Below, piece after piece: positions 16,271-24,105 of a DNA stretch of 64,000 nt (positions within the stretch are counted from its first letter, which is position 1; each line of letters starts with the position of its first letter). The translations under genes and the position numbers were made by a program. The stretch spans positions 868,001 to 932,000 of the forward strand of contig NZ_CP014862.1 of assembly GCF_002214585.1 (NCBI RefSeq), in the 5' to 3' direction. Below the pieces are notes generated by a model. The model did no database searches, was not told the DNA's origin, and worked only from the letters and a program-made list of their open reading frames with translations. The stretch comes from Thermococcus profundus (lineage in GTDB: Archaea; Methanobacteriota_B; Thermococci; Thermococcales; Thermococcaceae).

Positions 16271-16612
16271 ATGGAGACCGTCGAGGGGATCGCTGTTGTG
16301 ACGACCGAAACTATCCCCGGCTATCGCATTGTGGAAGTAAAGGGCATAGCCAGGGGAGGCATAGTAAAGGCCACCCACATAGGGAGGGACATAATGGCCG
16401 TCCTGAGGAACATCAAGGGTGGTGAGGTTAAGGAGTACACCCAGATGATGGCCGAGGCGAGGGAAGAGGCCCTGAAAAGGATGGTGCTTCACGCTAAAGA
16501 ACTCGGGGCCAACGCGGTCGTGAACGTCCGTTTTGCCACTTCAAACGTCGGTTCAAGCGTTGCCGAAGTTTATGCCTATGGAACAGCGGTAGTGATCGAG
16601 AAGGAGGAGTGA
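16271..16612 (+). CDS. UPF0145 (YbjQ-family) protein
   Basis: The 113-residue protein matches the YbjQ family: TTETIPGYRIVEVKGIARGG, then a helix with EEALKRMVLHAKELGANAVVNVRF, then a final strand AVVIEKE. Members form pentamers and have been labelled heavy-metal-binding, but the function is unsettled. The start at 16271 is chosen because GAGGTGAT lies 6-8 bases upstream; a GTG at 16262 lies inside that site. The next gene follows with GGAGGAG within this gene's last codons, so the two are cotranscribed. Confidence 0.88.
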   Translation: METVEGIAVVTTETIPGYRIVEVKGIARGGIVKATHIGRDIMAVLRNIKGGEVKEYTQMMAEAREEALKRMVLHAKELGANAVVNVRFATSNVGSSVAEVYAYGTAVVIEKEE

Positions 16613-16614
16613 AC

Positions 16615-17337
16615 ATGTACCTCCCGCCCTTTCCCGTTCTTGGCGGGCTCCTCGCTTGGGCGACGGTTTACTTCATCGGCTTCAAGAGAACGCAGTGGGG
16701 TGACTTCCTCCTCGGCCTGGCAGCTTTTCTCCTGGCGATGGTGGTGCAGAGCCCCGTTCAGCAGCTCCCTCTAATAGGAATGGGAATCCAGAAAAACGCG
16801 GATATAGTCGCGAGGGGTACCGTTTTCATCGTTGGAACCGCCCTCTGGGTCGGTCTCGTTGCGGGCTTTGTGCAGGAGGGCGTTAAGTACTTCCTCGTAA
16901 AGGACAAGAGCACCAGAACGGCGTTCTTCGTGGGACTCGGCTTCGGGATTACTGAGGTCGTGTTTGTAACAGTTGCGCCCATAATCGCTGTGGCCTCCGT
17001 TGGAGGGACGCTGAATGTCCCGCTAATTCAAGCACTCCTCTCGCTGATAGAAAGATACTCTGCGGTGCTCTTCCACATCGGGACAACGGTTTTCCTGGCT
17101 TACGCTGCCAGGAAAGGTTTTGGGAGATGGGGGTTCCTCTCCATGGCGGTTCTCCACGGCTTCGTGGACTCACTTGCCACTTACATCCAGCTCCTTTCCA
17201 TCGAGAATGATAAGCTCGCCATGAAGTTTGCCCCCGGCTTCGAGGCCTTATTCGGCCTAATAGCGATAGTTTTAATTGCATACACGCTGCCACTCGCCAG
17301 GATAGAGAAACCGGAAGAGGAAAAGATGATATGGTGA
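16615..17337 (+). CDS. YhfC-family polytopic membrane protein, possible intramembrane protease
   Basis: The protein of about 240 residues has seven or eight membrane segments. It contains conserved polar motifs inside membrane helices: GFVQEGVKYF, FGITEV, FHIGTTV and LHGFVDS. Paired Glu in one helix and His in two others is the arrangement of CPBP/PrsW-like and YhfC-type intramembrane metalloproteases. The ATG at 16615 follows GGAGGAG with 7 bases between; a GTG at 16609 is possible. It is directly followed by a PadR regulator and two SdpI-like proteins, all on the same strand. Confidence 0.8.
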   Translation: MYLPPFPVLGGLLAWATVYFIGFKRTQWGDFLLGLAAFLLAMVVQSPVQQLPLIGMGIQKNADIVARGTVFIVGTALWVGLVAGFVQEGVKYFLVKDKSTRTAFFVGLGFGITEVVFVTVAPIIAVASVGGTLNVPLIQALLSLIERYSAVLFHIGTTVFLAYAARKGFGRWGFLSMAVLHGFVDSLATYIQLLSIENDKLAMKFAPGFEALFGLIAIVLIAYTLPLARIEKPEEEKMIW

Positions 17338-17343
17338 ACGAAC

Positions 17344-17703
17344 TTGCTCGGGAAGAGTGAGGAAAAGGCACTCAAGAAACTCAGGAAGGAGCTTCGCTCC
17401 GGCCTATACTCCTACCTAGTGCTTTCCATCCTCGAAAAGGAGGGGGAGCTCCACGGCTACGCGATAAGGAAAAGGCTGGAGGAGCTGAGCGGTGGAGAAC
17501 TCGTCCCGAGTGAGGGCGCTCTGTACGACCTCTTGAAGAGCCTCAAGAAGCTCGGCCTCCTCCAGGACAGCTGGGCTGAAGTTGGGGGAAGACCTAGGAA
17601 GTACTACTCCATCACCGAGATGGGGAAAAACGTACTTGCCCGGATGCGGGATGAAATAAGGGTTATCGAGTCTGTTCTTGAGAAGCTGGGGGGATTGGAA
17701 TGA
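17344..17703 (+). CDS. PadR-family transcriptional regulator
   Basis: This is a 119-residue winged helix of the PadR type: LRSGLYSYLVLSILEKEGELHGYAIRKRLEEL, then the recognition region PSEGALYDLLKSLKKLGLL, then the wing RPRKYYSITEMG, then a dimerisation helix. It starts at a TTG with GGTGA six bases upstream. Its stop overlaps the ATG of the SdpI-like gene (ATGA). PadR proteins usually repress an adjacent membrane-protein gene until a ligand binds, which fits this neighbourhood. Confidence 0.92.
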   Translation: MLGKSEEKALKKLRKELRSGLYSYLVLSILEKEGELHGYAIRKRLEELSGGELVPSEGALYDLLKSLKKLGLLQDSWAEVGGRPRKYYSITEMGKNVLARMRDEIRVIESVLEKLGGLE

Positions 17704-18482
17704 ACGAAATGGCATTTGAAGTTTTTATCTCACTCACCCTTCTGGCAGCAGGTTTGCTGACCTACGCCTTCAGGAACAAACGGAACTACTTCATAGGCTT
17801 CAGAGTGGGCTACACCTACATGTCCGAGAGGGCGTGGAGGGAGACCAACGCATTCGCGGGACTTTTTATGGCGGTCTTCTCAATATTCCTGCTCGGGCTT
17901 GCACTCGCGGGGGTTGAGATTCCCGTCTTCACTCTGGTTATGCTGGCGGGGGTTATTTTACTCATGGTGGCGGGCTTCAGAATAGCCAAAAGGGCCTACG
18001 AAGAGGAGGAGCTTTCAATAGAAGCCCCAGAAAAGCCGCCTGAGAGAATACGGGTCAGTGTTAAACCATATCTGACACTCCAACTCCTGGGACTGGCCGC
18101 GTATTTCATTCTCCTGGCCCTTCTCTGGGATAAACTCCCGGAAAAAGTCGCGATTCACTTCAACGCCTCAGGAAAACCAGATAGCTTCGCCTCAAAGACC
18201 GTTGGTGTCCTTCTGTTTCCGCTGGTTGTCTATCCTCTCTTTCTCGTCATGACATACCTCCTCAGGGAGCCTGCTTTCGTGCCTCAACTGAAGTTCAGTG
18301 AAAGGGGATGGAAAGCCTTTGCGGAACTTATGACGGTCATGGCCCTGGGGCTGGTCTTCCTGGATGCCATGCTCCTGCTCTACAACGCAAGCTATGTCTC
18401 CTCTGAGTGGATAGGTTACTCGGTCTGGGCTTTCCTGGCCGTTACATTTGGGATGATCTTCAGGCTTTTGTGGAAGAGGTGA
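17700..18482 (+). CDS. SdpI/DUF1648-family membrane protein
   Basis: The 260-residue membrane protein has six or so helices. The N-terminal half carries the SdpI pattern (NYFIGFRVGYTYMSERAWRE, where the family has a Tyr-Gly-Tyr-Arg-Thr loop). The second half carries the DUF1648 signature (LPEKVAIHFNASGKPDSF). In Bacillus subtilis SdpI is an immunity protein against the SDP toxin and also sequesters the autorepressor SdpR. Here a PadR gene takes the place of SdpR. Translation is coupled to PadR by an ATGA overlap. No SdpC-like toxin is visible nearby. Confidence 0.85.
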   Translation: MNEMAFEVFISLTLLAAGLLTYAFRNKRNYFIGFRVGYTYMSERAWRETNAFAGLFMAVFSIFLLGLALAGVEIPVFTLVMLAGVILLMVAGFRIAKRAYEEEELSIEAPEKPPERIRVSVKPYLTLQLLGLAAYFILLALLWDKLPEKVAIHFNASGKPDSFASKTVGVLLFPLVVYPLFLVMTYLLREPAFVPQLKFSERGWKAFAELMTVMALGLVFLDAMLLLYNASYVSSEWIGYSVWAFLAVTFGMIFRLLWKR

Positions 18483-18488
18483 GGCAAC

Positions 18489-19220
18489 TTGAACCTGTAC
18501 TTCATCCTCAGGGTTCTCTACGGCGTTTTCCTTGGACTGGCTTTCATGATAGGAGGCATACTGACCGCAACCTCCAAGGGCGAACCAGGGATAGGGTTCA
18601 GAATTGGATACACCTACCTCAGTGAGCGAGCAAGGAAAAAGGCGAATAGGGTGACTGGAATCGGTCTGATAGTACTTGGTGTGCTGTTTATGCTCTCCTC
18701 GTTCTTCCTGCCGCTCTACGGCATGTTCGTCCTCCTCATCGGAGGAGTCGCCGTTGTCCTTGCGATCGGCTACGTCGTGGCCAGGCGCGAGTACGAGCTT
18801 GAGGACATCTCCAGGGAAGCGCCAGAAAAACCTGGGAAAAGGGTAGAACCGCCCAGGCTCGGGAAGTACTTGGTAACACAGCTGGCCCTCGCTTTCCTCT
18901 TCCTTCTCATGTCCCCAAAGCTCCCGAGGAGGATGACCTTTGTCCTCGGCTCAGTGATGGCCCTCTTCGTGGCCCTGACGCTCCTCGCATCCCGGCCGCT
19001 CGTCTTCCAGCTCACCCCAAAGTTCTCGGGAATAATGGCGCGCGGCTTTGCGAAGGCCCTTACGCTGATCTCTGCACTCATGACCTTCGAAGTCTTTCTC
19101 GTATGGATGGGCTTTGAGGATGACGTTCTGGGAATACTGCTACTTCCGATTTTCCTGCTGGTTATTTTCTACGCGGCCTACGTCATGCTGACCTCTGCCT
19201 ACGAGGAGGGCTACTACTAA
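18489..19220 (+). CDS. Second SdpI-like membrane protein (paralogue)
   Basis: This 243-residue protein is a diverged tandem copy of its neighbour: GIGFRIGYTYLSERARKKANRVTG matches the SdpI loop, and EDISREAPEKPGKR matches the linker of the first copy. The DUF1648 motif in the second half has been lost (SPKLPRRMTFVLG in its place). It starts at a TTG with GAGGTGAGG upstream. Retention of the SdpI loop but loss of the extracellular DUF1648 segment suggests division of labour between the two copies. Confidence 0.8.
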   Translation: MNLYFILRVLYGVFLGLAFMIGGILTATSKGEPGIGFRIGYTYLSERARKKANRVTGIGLIVLGVLFMLSSFFLPLYGMFVLLIGGVAVVLAIGYVVARREYELEDISREAPEKPGKRVEPPRLGKYLVTQLALAFLFLLMSPKLPRRMTFVLGSVMALFVALTLLASRPLVFQLTPKFSGIMARGFAKALTLISALMTFEVFLVWMGFEDDVLGILLLPIFLLVIFYAAYVMLTSAYEEGYY

Positions 19221-19240
19221 CGGGGCCCATCTTCCGTTAT

Positions 19241-19254
19241 CTTTAAATAATTTC
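19241..19254 (+). promoter_or_regulatory. Promoter of the methyltransferase gene
   Basis: CTTTAAATAATTTC lies about 30 bases before the ATG at 19280. Together with the GGTGATG site just before the ATG it implies a leader of only a few bases. Confidence 0.45.
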
Positions 19255-19279
19255 ACCAATTTTCTTTCGTGGTGATGCC

Positions 19280-20038
19280 ATGTCCCTTGAGGAGCTCTAC
19301 AAATACGCCCGGAACTACATGGATCCGAAAAACGAAGGGGCAAGAAGGAGGTTCAAAGGGCTCGTGGAGTTCTTCAAAACTCTGGACTTACCAAGGGGTG
19401 GACGAATTCTAGACCTCTGCGCCGGGACAGGGATAGTCGGCGCGGCCCTCGCCAAGGCAACAGAGGCCAAGCGCTTGACCCTCGTGGATCTCAGGAGGAA
19501 GGATCTCGGAAGGGTCTGCGAGTGGCTGGAAATTGGAGGGGTAAAAGTCGACGTCGAGACGGTTGAGGGGGACATCCGGGAGCTTCCAGAGCTGGTGGGG
19601 GAGCATGACATAGCGACCCTCTTCGGGAACAGCATGATACACTTCGACCCCTTCGATGCCGTGAAGATTTTCTCCGGCGTTGCCTCGGTTCTGAGCGATG
19701 ACGGGATTTTCATGATCGAGGACACGGACAGGGTCTACCGCTTCCTCTACCTCGTGGGATACAAGGAGTTCTTCGTGGAGCAGAGGGAGGAGGACTACTC
19801 CCTCGCTTCTGTTCACGAGGGCTACGACATCAGGAGGGGCACGTTCAGGAGGGGCTACTACCTGCTCCCGGGCTTCAAAAAGGTGGGGACTTTCGACTAC
19901 CACCACTGGGATTTAGCAACCCAGCTCGCCATTGGAAGCATCTTCTTCAGGGAATACCGCATGATACTCCCCTCAGAGCACGGCTTCTCAAACGTAGGGC
20001 ACGTCTTGGTCTTTGAGGAGCCGAAGGAAAGCTTATAA
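19280..20038 (+). CDS. Class I SAM-dependent methyltransferase
   Basis: The 252-residue protein has a Rossmann methyltransferase core: ILDLCAGTGIVGAALAKA (motif I), LTLVDLRRKDLG (motif II), and a Phe-rich motif IV replaced by IATLFGNSMIHFDPFDA. The N terminus reads like small-molecule methyltransferases. The segment after residue 150 is unusually rich in aromatic residues (YRFLYLVGYKEFF, YDIRRGTFRRGYYLL), perhaps a substrate lid. The substrate cannot be named. GGTGATG precedes the ATG. Confidence 0.85.
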   Translation: MSLEELYKYARNYMDPKNEGARRRFKGLVEFFKTLDLPRGGRILDLCAGTGIVGAALAKATEAKRLTLVDLRRKDLGRVCEWLEIGGVKVDVETVEGDIRELPELVGEHDIATLFGNSMIHFDPFDAVKIFSGVASVLSDDGIFMIEDTDRVYRFLYLVGYKEFFVEQREEDYSLASVHEGYDIRRGTFRRGYYLLPGFKKVGTFDYHHWDLATQLAIGSIFFREYRMILPSEHGFSNVGHVLVFEEPKESL

Positions 20039-20040
20039 AC
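20026..20040 (+). promoter_or_regulatory. Promoter of the PspC/CitG operon
   Basis: GGAAAGCTTATAAAC is a good BRE/TATA match about 38 bases before the ATG at 20071. It overlaps the end of the methyltransferase gene. Confidence 0.55.
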
Positions 20041-20070
20041 TCTCGCGGAGATTACCCCACAGGTGAGTAC

Positions 20071-20505
20071 ATGGGGGAGAAGAGGCTCGTGCGCTCAAAG
20101 AGAGACCGCATGTTCCTGGGGGTTCTAGGCGGCCTCGCGGAGTATCTAAACGTAGACCCAACACTGGTCAGGCTGGTGTTTGTGATACTCCTCGTTTTCA
20201 ACCCGGTCACGATGGTGATACTCTACCTCCTTGCTGCCATCGTCGTGCCCGAAGAGGGGGAGAATGAAAAACCCGTTGAGGAGAGGCTCAACGACATCAT
20301 GAGGGAGGCGGAAAAAGTAGTCTCGGGTGAGGAAGGAAGTGAGATCATAAAAATCGTGGCGATCGTTCTCATCCTAATAGGTGCCATGTACCTTGCGGTT
20401 TTCGCACTGCCGGCGCTCTTCATATTCCGCACACCAGTCGGGACAAACCTGCTGGCGATCCTCCTGATACTGCTTGGGATAATCCTCCTTTTCAGGGGTG
20501 ACTGA
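20071..20505 (+). CDS. PspC-domain membrane protein
   Basis: Residues 1-65 are a PspC domain: KRLVRSKRDRMFLGVLGGLAEYL, then DPTLVRLVFVILLV, and a membrane segment ending in AIVVPEE. A linker of about 35 charged residues follows, then two more hydrophobic helices (IIKIVAIVLILIGAMYLA and LLAILLILLGIILLF). In bacteria PspC senses membrane stress with PspA/PspB. No PspA gene is nearby. GGTGAG precedes the ATG, and the next small membrane protein starts two bases after this gene's stop. Confidence 0.88.
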   Translation: MGEKRLVRSKRDRMFLGVLGGLAEYLNVDPTLVRLVFVILLVFNPVTMVILYLLAAIVVPEEGENEKPVEERLNDIMREAEKVVSGEEGSEIIKIVAIVLILIGAMYLAVFALPALFIFRTPVGTNLLAILLILLGIILLFRGD

Positions 20506-20506
20506 A

Positions 20507-20743
20507 ATGGGGAAGAGGCTTGGGGCCCTCCTCGTCCTCCTCGGGCTCCTTCTCCTTCTTAGGCACTCTGCCCTTGGGATGGAGCTTAGAAACCTTCTGG
20601 AGCCGTACCGATACGAGATCAAAGAATATTTCTGGGGAATAACGTTCATAGCCGCGGGGCTTTACATGATAACTGAAAGGGCCCTCAGGAAGGCCGTTTT
20701 GACGCTCTACATCATCTACCTGCTGCTCTACCTGGTGGTGTGA
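20507..20743 (+). CDS. Small two-helix membrane protein
   Basis: The 78-residue protein has hydrophobic segments at about 3-18 and 42-75 and no recognisable domain. The ATG at 20507 has AGGGGTGA upstream; a GTG at 20498 lies in that site. It sits between PspC and the CitG-like enzyme with no gaps, so it belongs to their operon. It may be an accessory of the PspC protein. Confidence 0.7.
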   Translation: MGKRLGALLVLLGLLLLLRHSALGMELRNLLEPYRYEIKEYFWGITFIAAGLYMITERALRKAVLTLYIIYLLLYLVV

Positions 20744-21661
20744 ATGGAGCGCTGGAGGATCGTTAAGGCTTTCACTCTGGGTCCCATGCTTGAGGCTGCT
20801 ATCCCCAAGCCCGGCAATGTGAACCGCTTCGCCGACTTCGAGGATCTCAGCCTGTACCACTTCCTCTTCGGCAACACTTCAGTTTTGCCTGTGTACTACG
20901 AGGCAATCAAAACCGGGGAGCTCGTCAGGAAGGGAATCATCGAGCCGAACGAAGCAGGCATAGGAGAGCTGATCAAGAGGGCCGTTTCCGAGTCCAGGAA
21001 GGCCCAGGACGCGAACCCAAACTTCGGAGTAATAACGCTCTCCATACCGCTGATGATGGGCCTCGCAATGGCCAGGAACATAATGGAGGGACCTGAAAAA
21101 GCGGCAATGCTCCTCAGGGAATCCACGGTCAGGGATACGATGGAGCTTTACAGGGCGATAAGGATAGCCAATCCAAAGGGCATTCCAAGCGGGGTCAAGT
21201 ACGACGTGTATTCAGACGACTCGTTCAGGGAGCTCTTCCGCGACGGGATCGACCTCTGGGCCCTGGCGGAGATGAGTTGCGAGAGAGAGCTGATATTCTG
21301 CGAGTGGGTCAACTCCTACGGGCTGAGCTACCAAACCGCCGACAGGCTTGTCGAGCTGTTGAAGGAGTTTCCCCTTGAGGAGGCAGTGGTGATGGGGTTC
21401 ATCGAGCTCATGGCTGAGGAGACAGACACCCTGATACTGAGAAAAGCCGGGGCTGAAGAGGCGGAGAGGGTTAAGGATGCCGCGAGAAAAGTGCTCACCG
21501 GCGATATGACCGTTGAGGAGCTGGATACGTTCCTTCGTGAAAAAGGGGACCTCAGAAACCCCGGAAGTCTGGCGGACATAACGGCGGTTTCGCTGAGCCT
21601 CCTTGCCCTTTCCGGTCTGAGGGTGGAAATGAGAGGAGGAAAAGTCTTCGGCGTCATTTGA
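20744..21661 (+). CDS. CitG-family (triphosphoribosyl-dephospho-CoA synthase-like) protein
   Basis: The 305-residue protein has the CitG/MdcB pattern: AIPKPGNVNR with a following FADFEDLSLYHF, then AQDANPNFGVITLSIPLMMGLA, and near the end RNPGSLADITA. CitG transfers the phosphoribosyl group of ATP to dephospho-CoA to build the prosthetic group of citrate lyase. No citrate lyase or malonate decarboxylase gene is in the window, so the archaeal protein may act on a different nucleotide cofactor. GGTGGTG precedes the ATG, and the stop overlaps the convergent gene by eight bases. Confidence 0.85.
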   Translation: MERWRIVKAFTLGPMLEAAIPKPGNVNRFADFEDLSLYHFLFGNTSVLPVYYEAIKTGELVRKGIIEPNEAGIGELIKRAVSESRKAQDANPNFGVITLSIPLMMGLAMARNIMEGPEKAAMLLRESTVRDTMELYRAIRIANPKGIPSGVKYDVYSDDSFRELFRDGIDLWALAEMSCERELIFCEWVNSYGLSYQTADRLVELLKEFPLEEAVVMGFIELMAEETDTLILRKAGAEEAERVKDAARKVLTGDMTVEELDTFLREKGDLRNPGSLADITAVSLSLLALSGLRVEMRGGKVFGVI

Positions 21662-21935
21662 TCACGGTGAGCCTCTTCGCCCCGCCCAGGCCCAAGCCAA
21701 TGGCGCTGCTGTCTATGACGACCGCGTCCCCTCCGAGCTCCTCCAGAAGTCTCACTTTAAGCCCCGAGAGCTCCAGGAGCTCCTCATCGCCGCCGAACTC
21801 TTCCCTCACCTGCTCCTTCACGAACTCGTAGGCCTCAACGCCCATGAGAACGACGTCCGGCTCGTAGCCGTCGAGCTTGAGCTCGTTGGCTTTCTCCTCG
21901 ATCCCGCTGAGAACCCTTATCAGGTCGCCGCGCAT
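21654..21935 (-). CDS. Candidate family 4 (A-domain) encapsulin, DUF1884-like
   Basis: The 93-residue protein resembles the isolated A-domain of an HK97-fold shell protein. DGYEPDVVLMGVEAYEFVKE is like the LxLGPxRY element of encapsulins. ELSGLKVRLLEELGGDAVVID and a final GLGGAKRLTVI strand follow the order of the encapsulin A-domain. Such truncated shells (family 4) are known from hyperthermophilic archaea as DUF1884 proteins. Cargo in that group is usually encoded nearby; here the neighbours are CitG-like and secreted proteins, so no cargo is evident. The start is the ATG at 21935. The fold assignment rests on pattern memory. Confidence 0.65.
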   Translation of the reverse strand: MRGDLIRVLSGIEEKANELKLDGYEPDVVLMGVEAYEFVKEQVREEFGGDEELLELSGLKVRLLEELGGDAVVIDSSAIGLGLGGAKRLTVIK

Positions 21936-22000
21936 TTTCAACACCGGGAAAAATAGGGGGAGGAGGTTAAAAAGCCTTGCTCAGCCCGAGGATTACCTTG

Positions 22001-22927
22001 TTAGCCATGGAGTTCGTGTACAGCCAGCGGCTCTTTTAGGGCCGTTGCCGAGAAAATCTCCGCCGCGGCCTTGGTCAGTTCCTCGTTACCCATGGCCATG
22101 AAGACCCTCAGCAGACCGGTGTTCTTGACCTCAGCGACCTCGACGTAGAGGTACTGCTCATCCTTCCTGTAAAGCGCAATCATCACGGGCTTAAAGTCCT
22201 CGTTCTCACGGGGCTCCCACCAGTTCTTGACCCTTTCAAAACCAGACTCCTCAATGGAGCGCTGAAAGGCCTGAGCGAACTCCTCTGGATTGCATGAGCA
22301 CGTCGCGTTGAGGCCCCTCATCCTGGGTATCATTCCTCCTGTCTTCAGAAAATCACTCTCGTTTATGGTTATGATGTTCTCCATGATCTTCCAGCTCCCG
22401 TTTTGAATTGGGATCATATATTGAGCCAGGTAAATCTTGCCGGCCGGGAAGTCCCTAAACTGGCCAAGGACGCTCTTACCCCGGATAGTGTAACTAAATC
22501 TGGCCGTCGATGTTCTGTTGGAGACAAAAACCTCCCACTCGCCGGTAAGCGCACACGGAGGCTTTATACCCAGTTCTTTGGGCCAGTCCTTGGAGAACGC
22601 CTTTCCGTAGCTCTTCCCCTCCAAGAGATGAACCTCGGGGGTGAGCTCCATCCCCATGAAGAACAACGATTTTCCGCTGGTGGCGTTGAATATCATCGCG
22701 CCTCCACCCGCATTGGCCAGCTCAAAGCTCGTGTTTGATATTAAAGTGCAGGAGGGGGATTTTGGCTTCTCCACTTCAGTTGAATTCAAATTCTGGGAAT
22801 CGTCTCCAGAGGAAGGCTGGTTCTCCATTGCGGTGCCCTTCTCGCTCCCCCCTTTAAAGTGGAGGGCCGCCACCCCCGAGAGGAGGGCGAGGACGAGGAG
22901 AGCCGCCAGGATTTGGGATTTTTTCAT
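22001..22927 (-). CDS. Secreted or lipid-anchored Thermococcales protein, copy 2
   Basis: The 308-residue precursor has an N-terminal hydrophobic segment (SQILAALLVLALLSGVAAL) followed by a low-complexity Ser/Asn linker. The globular part (about 60-300) is paralogous to the upstream gene, sharing the frame 'GKIYLAQYMIP...NGSW', a cysteine pair (NATCSCNPEEF) and YLYVEVAEV with a final MGNEELTKAAAE. I know no function. GGAGGTGAT precedes the ATG at 22927. The gene follows its paralogue after 17 bases on the same strand. Confidence 0.78.
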   Translation of the reverse strand: MKKSQILAALLVLALLSGVAALHFKGGSEKGTAMENQPSSGDDSQNLNSTEVEKPKSPSCTLISNTSFELANAGGGAMIFNATSGKSLFFMGMELTPEVHLLEGKSYGKAFSKDWPKELGIKPPCALTGEWEVFVSNRTSTARFSYTIRGKSVLGQFRDFPAGKIYLAQYMIPIQNGSWKIMENIITINESDFLKTGGMIPRMRGLNATCSCNPEEFAQAFQRSIEESGFERVKNWWEPRENEDFKPVMIALYRKDEQYLYVEVAEVKNTGLLRVFMAMGNEELTKAAAEIFSATALKEPLAVHELHG

Positions 22928-22944
22928 GTGGATCACCTCCAAAC

Positions 22945-23802
22945 TTAGCTGGAAAGAAACAGCTCTGAAACGGCTTTCACGACGTTCTCATCGCCCATGA
23001 CCATGAGAACCCTCGCGGCGTCCATGCCGTTTATGCCGGCCACTTCAAGGTACAGGTATCCTTTGGATCCCCTGTATGTGAGCCGATGAACCTCGGAAAA
23101 CACACTGTTTCCGTCGACCCTCGCGGAGGAGATCTGCTTAAATCCCGCCTTCTCGATCCGGCCCTTCAGGTCCGAGAGCACGGATTCAACGCCGCAGTGG
23201 CACGGCAACGTAAAGTTCTTGACCCACTTCTCTGGATGGCCGCAGACCGAAAGGAAATCCACCACATTGGAGCAGTAGACGTGATCCCACCTGTCCCACG
23301 AGGCGTTCCCTGTGGGCACGACGTACATTGCCAGGTAAACCCTGCCCGCCGGAAGCTCCGCCCTTTCGCGGAGGCTCTCCCTCCCGTTGCACGGGGAGTT
23401 CATCAGGCTAGTCTCGGAGGAGTTGGACGTGCAGAGCAGGGCATTGTAGAACGCCTTGGCCGTGGAGTTTGCCTCAAACACGCCCTCGCCGCCCTGGACG
23501 TAGCAGGGGGGTGTGAGGTTCAGCTCGGACGTCCAGTTTCTAAGGTATAACCTGCCGTAGCTCTGGGATGCTTTGAAATCAACCCTGGGAATGAGGGAGA
23601 TCCCCTCTGTAAACCTTGTCCAGTGTCCATCAAGCCTCTCGGCAACTGCCAGGGAGCCGAAGGAGTTGAGGGCATCGGGAGGCGCTCCAGAGGGGCAACT
23701 TTGATCCGTGATGTTTCCATTTTTTGTAGAATCCTGGCTCACTGCAATTCCCGCGACCACCAGAAGAACCAGCAGGATTAGGATCCACCGAACGCCTTTC
23801 AC
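22945..23802 (-). CDS. Secreted Thermococcales protein, copy 1
   Basis: The 285-residue precursor starts at a GTG with GGAGGCGAT upstream and has a signal segment (WILILLVLLVVAGIAV). The mature part holds ten or so cysteines, including CHCG and NSPCNG, so disulfides are likely. Motifs GRVYLAMYVVPTGNASW and YLYLEVAGI, and the end MGDENVVKAVSELF, align with the downstream paralogue. No domain can be named. The cysteine richness is unusual for its neighbours. Confidence 0.78.
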   Translation of the reverse strand: MKGVRWILILLVLLVVAGIAVSQDSTKNGNITDQSCPSGAPPDALNSFGSLAVAERLDGHWTRFTEGISLIPRVDFKASQSYGRLYLRNWTSELNLTPPCYVQGGEGVFEANSTAKAFYNALLCTSNSSETSLMNSPCNGRESLRERAELPAGRVYLAMYVVPTGNASWDRWDHVYCSNVVDFLSVCGHPEKWVKNFTLPCHCGVESVLSDLKGRIEKAGFKQISSARVDGNSVFSEVHRLTYRGSKGYLYLEVAGINGMDAARVLMVMGDENVVKAVSELFLSS

Positions 23803-24105
23803 ACGGATCGCCTCCCGAAATCCGGCGATATTAGGATAACTTTCTCACCACTCCCCTTAGCCGGTGCCGGTATCACGACCCCCCCCCAACAGGAGGAGTC
23901 CAAGAAACAGGGCAATCGTTGGTTTCCCCTTCACACTCCGCACCTCCGGTGGTGACTGCACTGTGGAGTTGAACTTCATCTTATTTAAGGGTTTCTTCAC
24001 ATTCGAAGTGATAACCGGACAAAAACGGATTAAACCAAAATCGACCATGAAAAGTTGTCCATTAATTTTGAACTCGGATGTTCAGGCTGATCGGAAAAGA
24101 AGGGA
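23803..24105 (-). other. Intergenic region between MarC and the secreted pair
   Basis: About 300 bases without a gene. An AT-rich stretch near 23970-24000 could hold the minus-strand promoter for the secreted pair (AAATAAGATGAAG). I see no RNA gene or strong hairpin. Confidence 0.5.
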
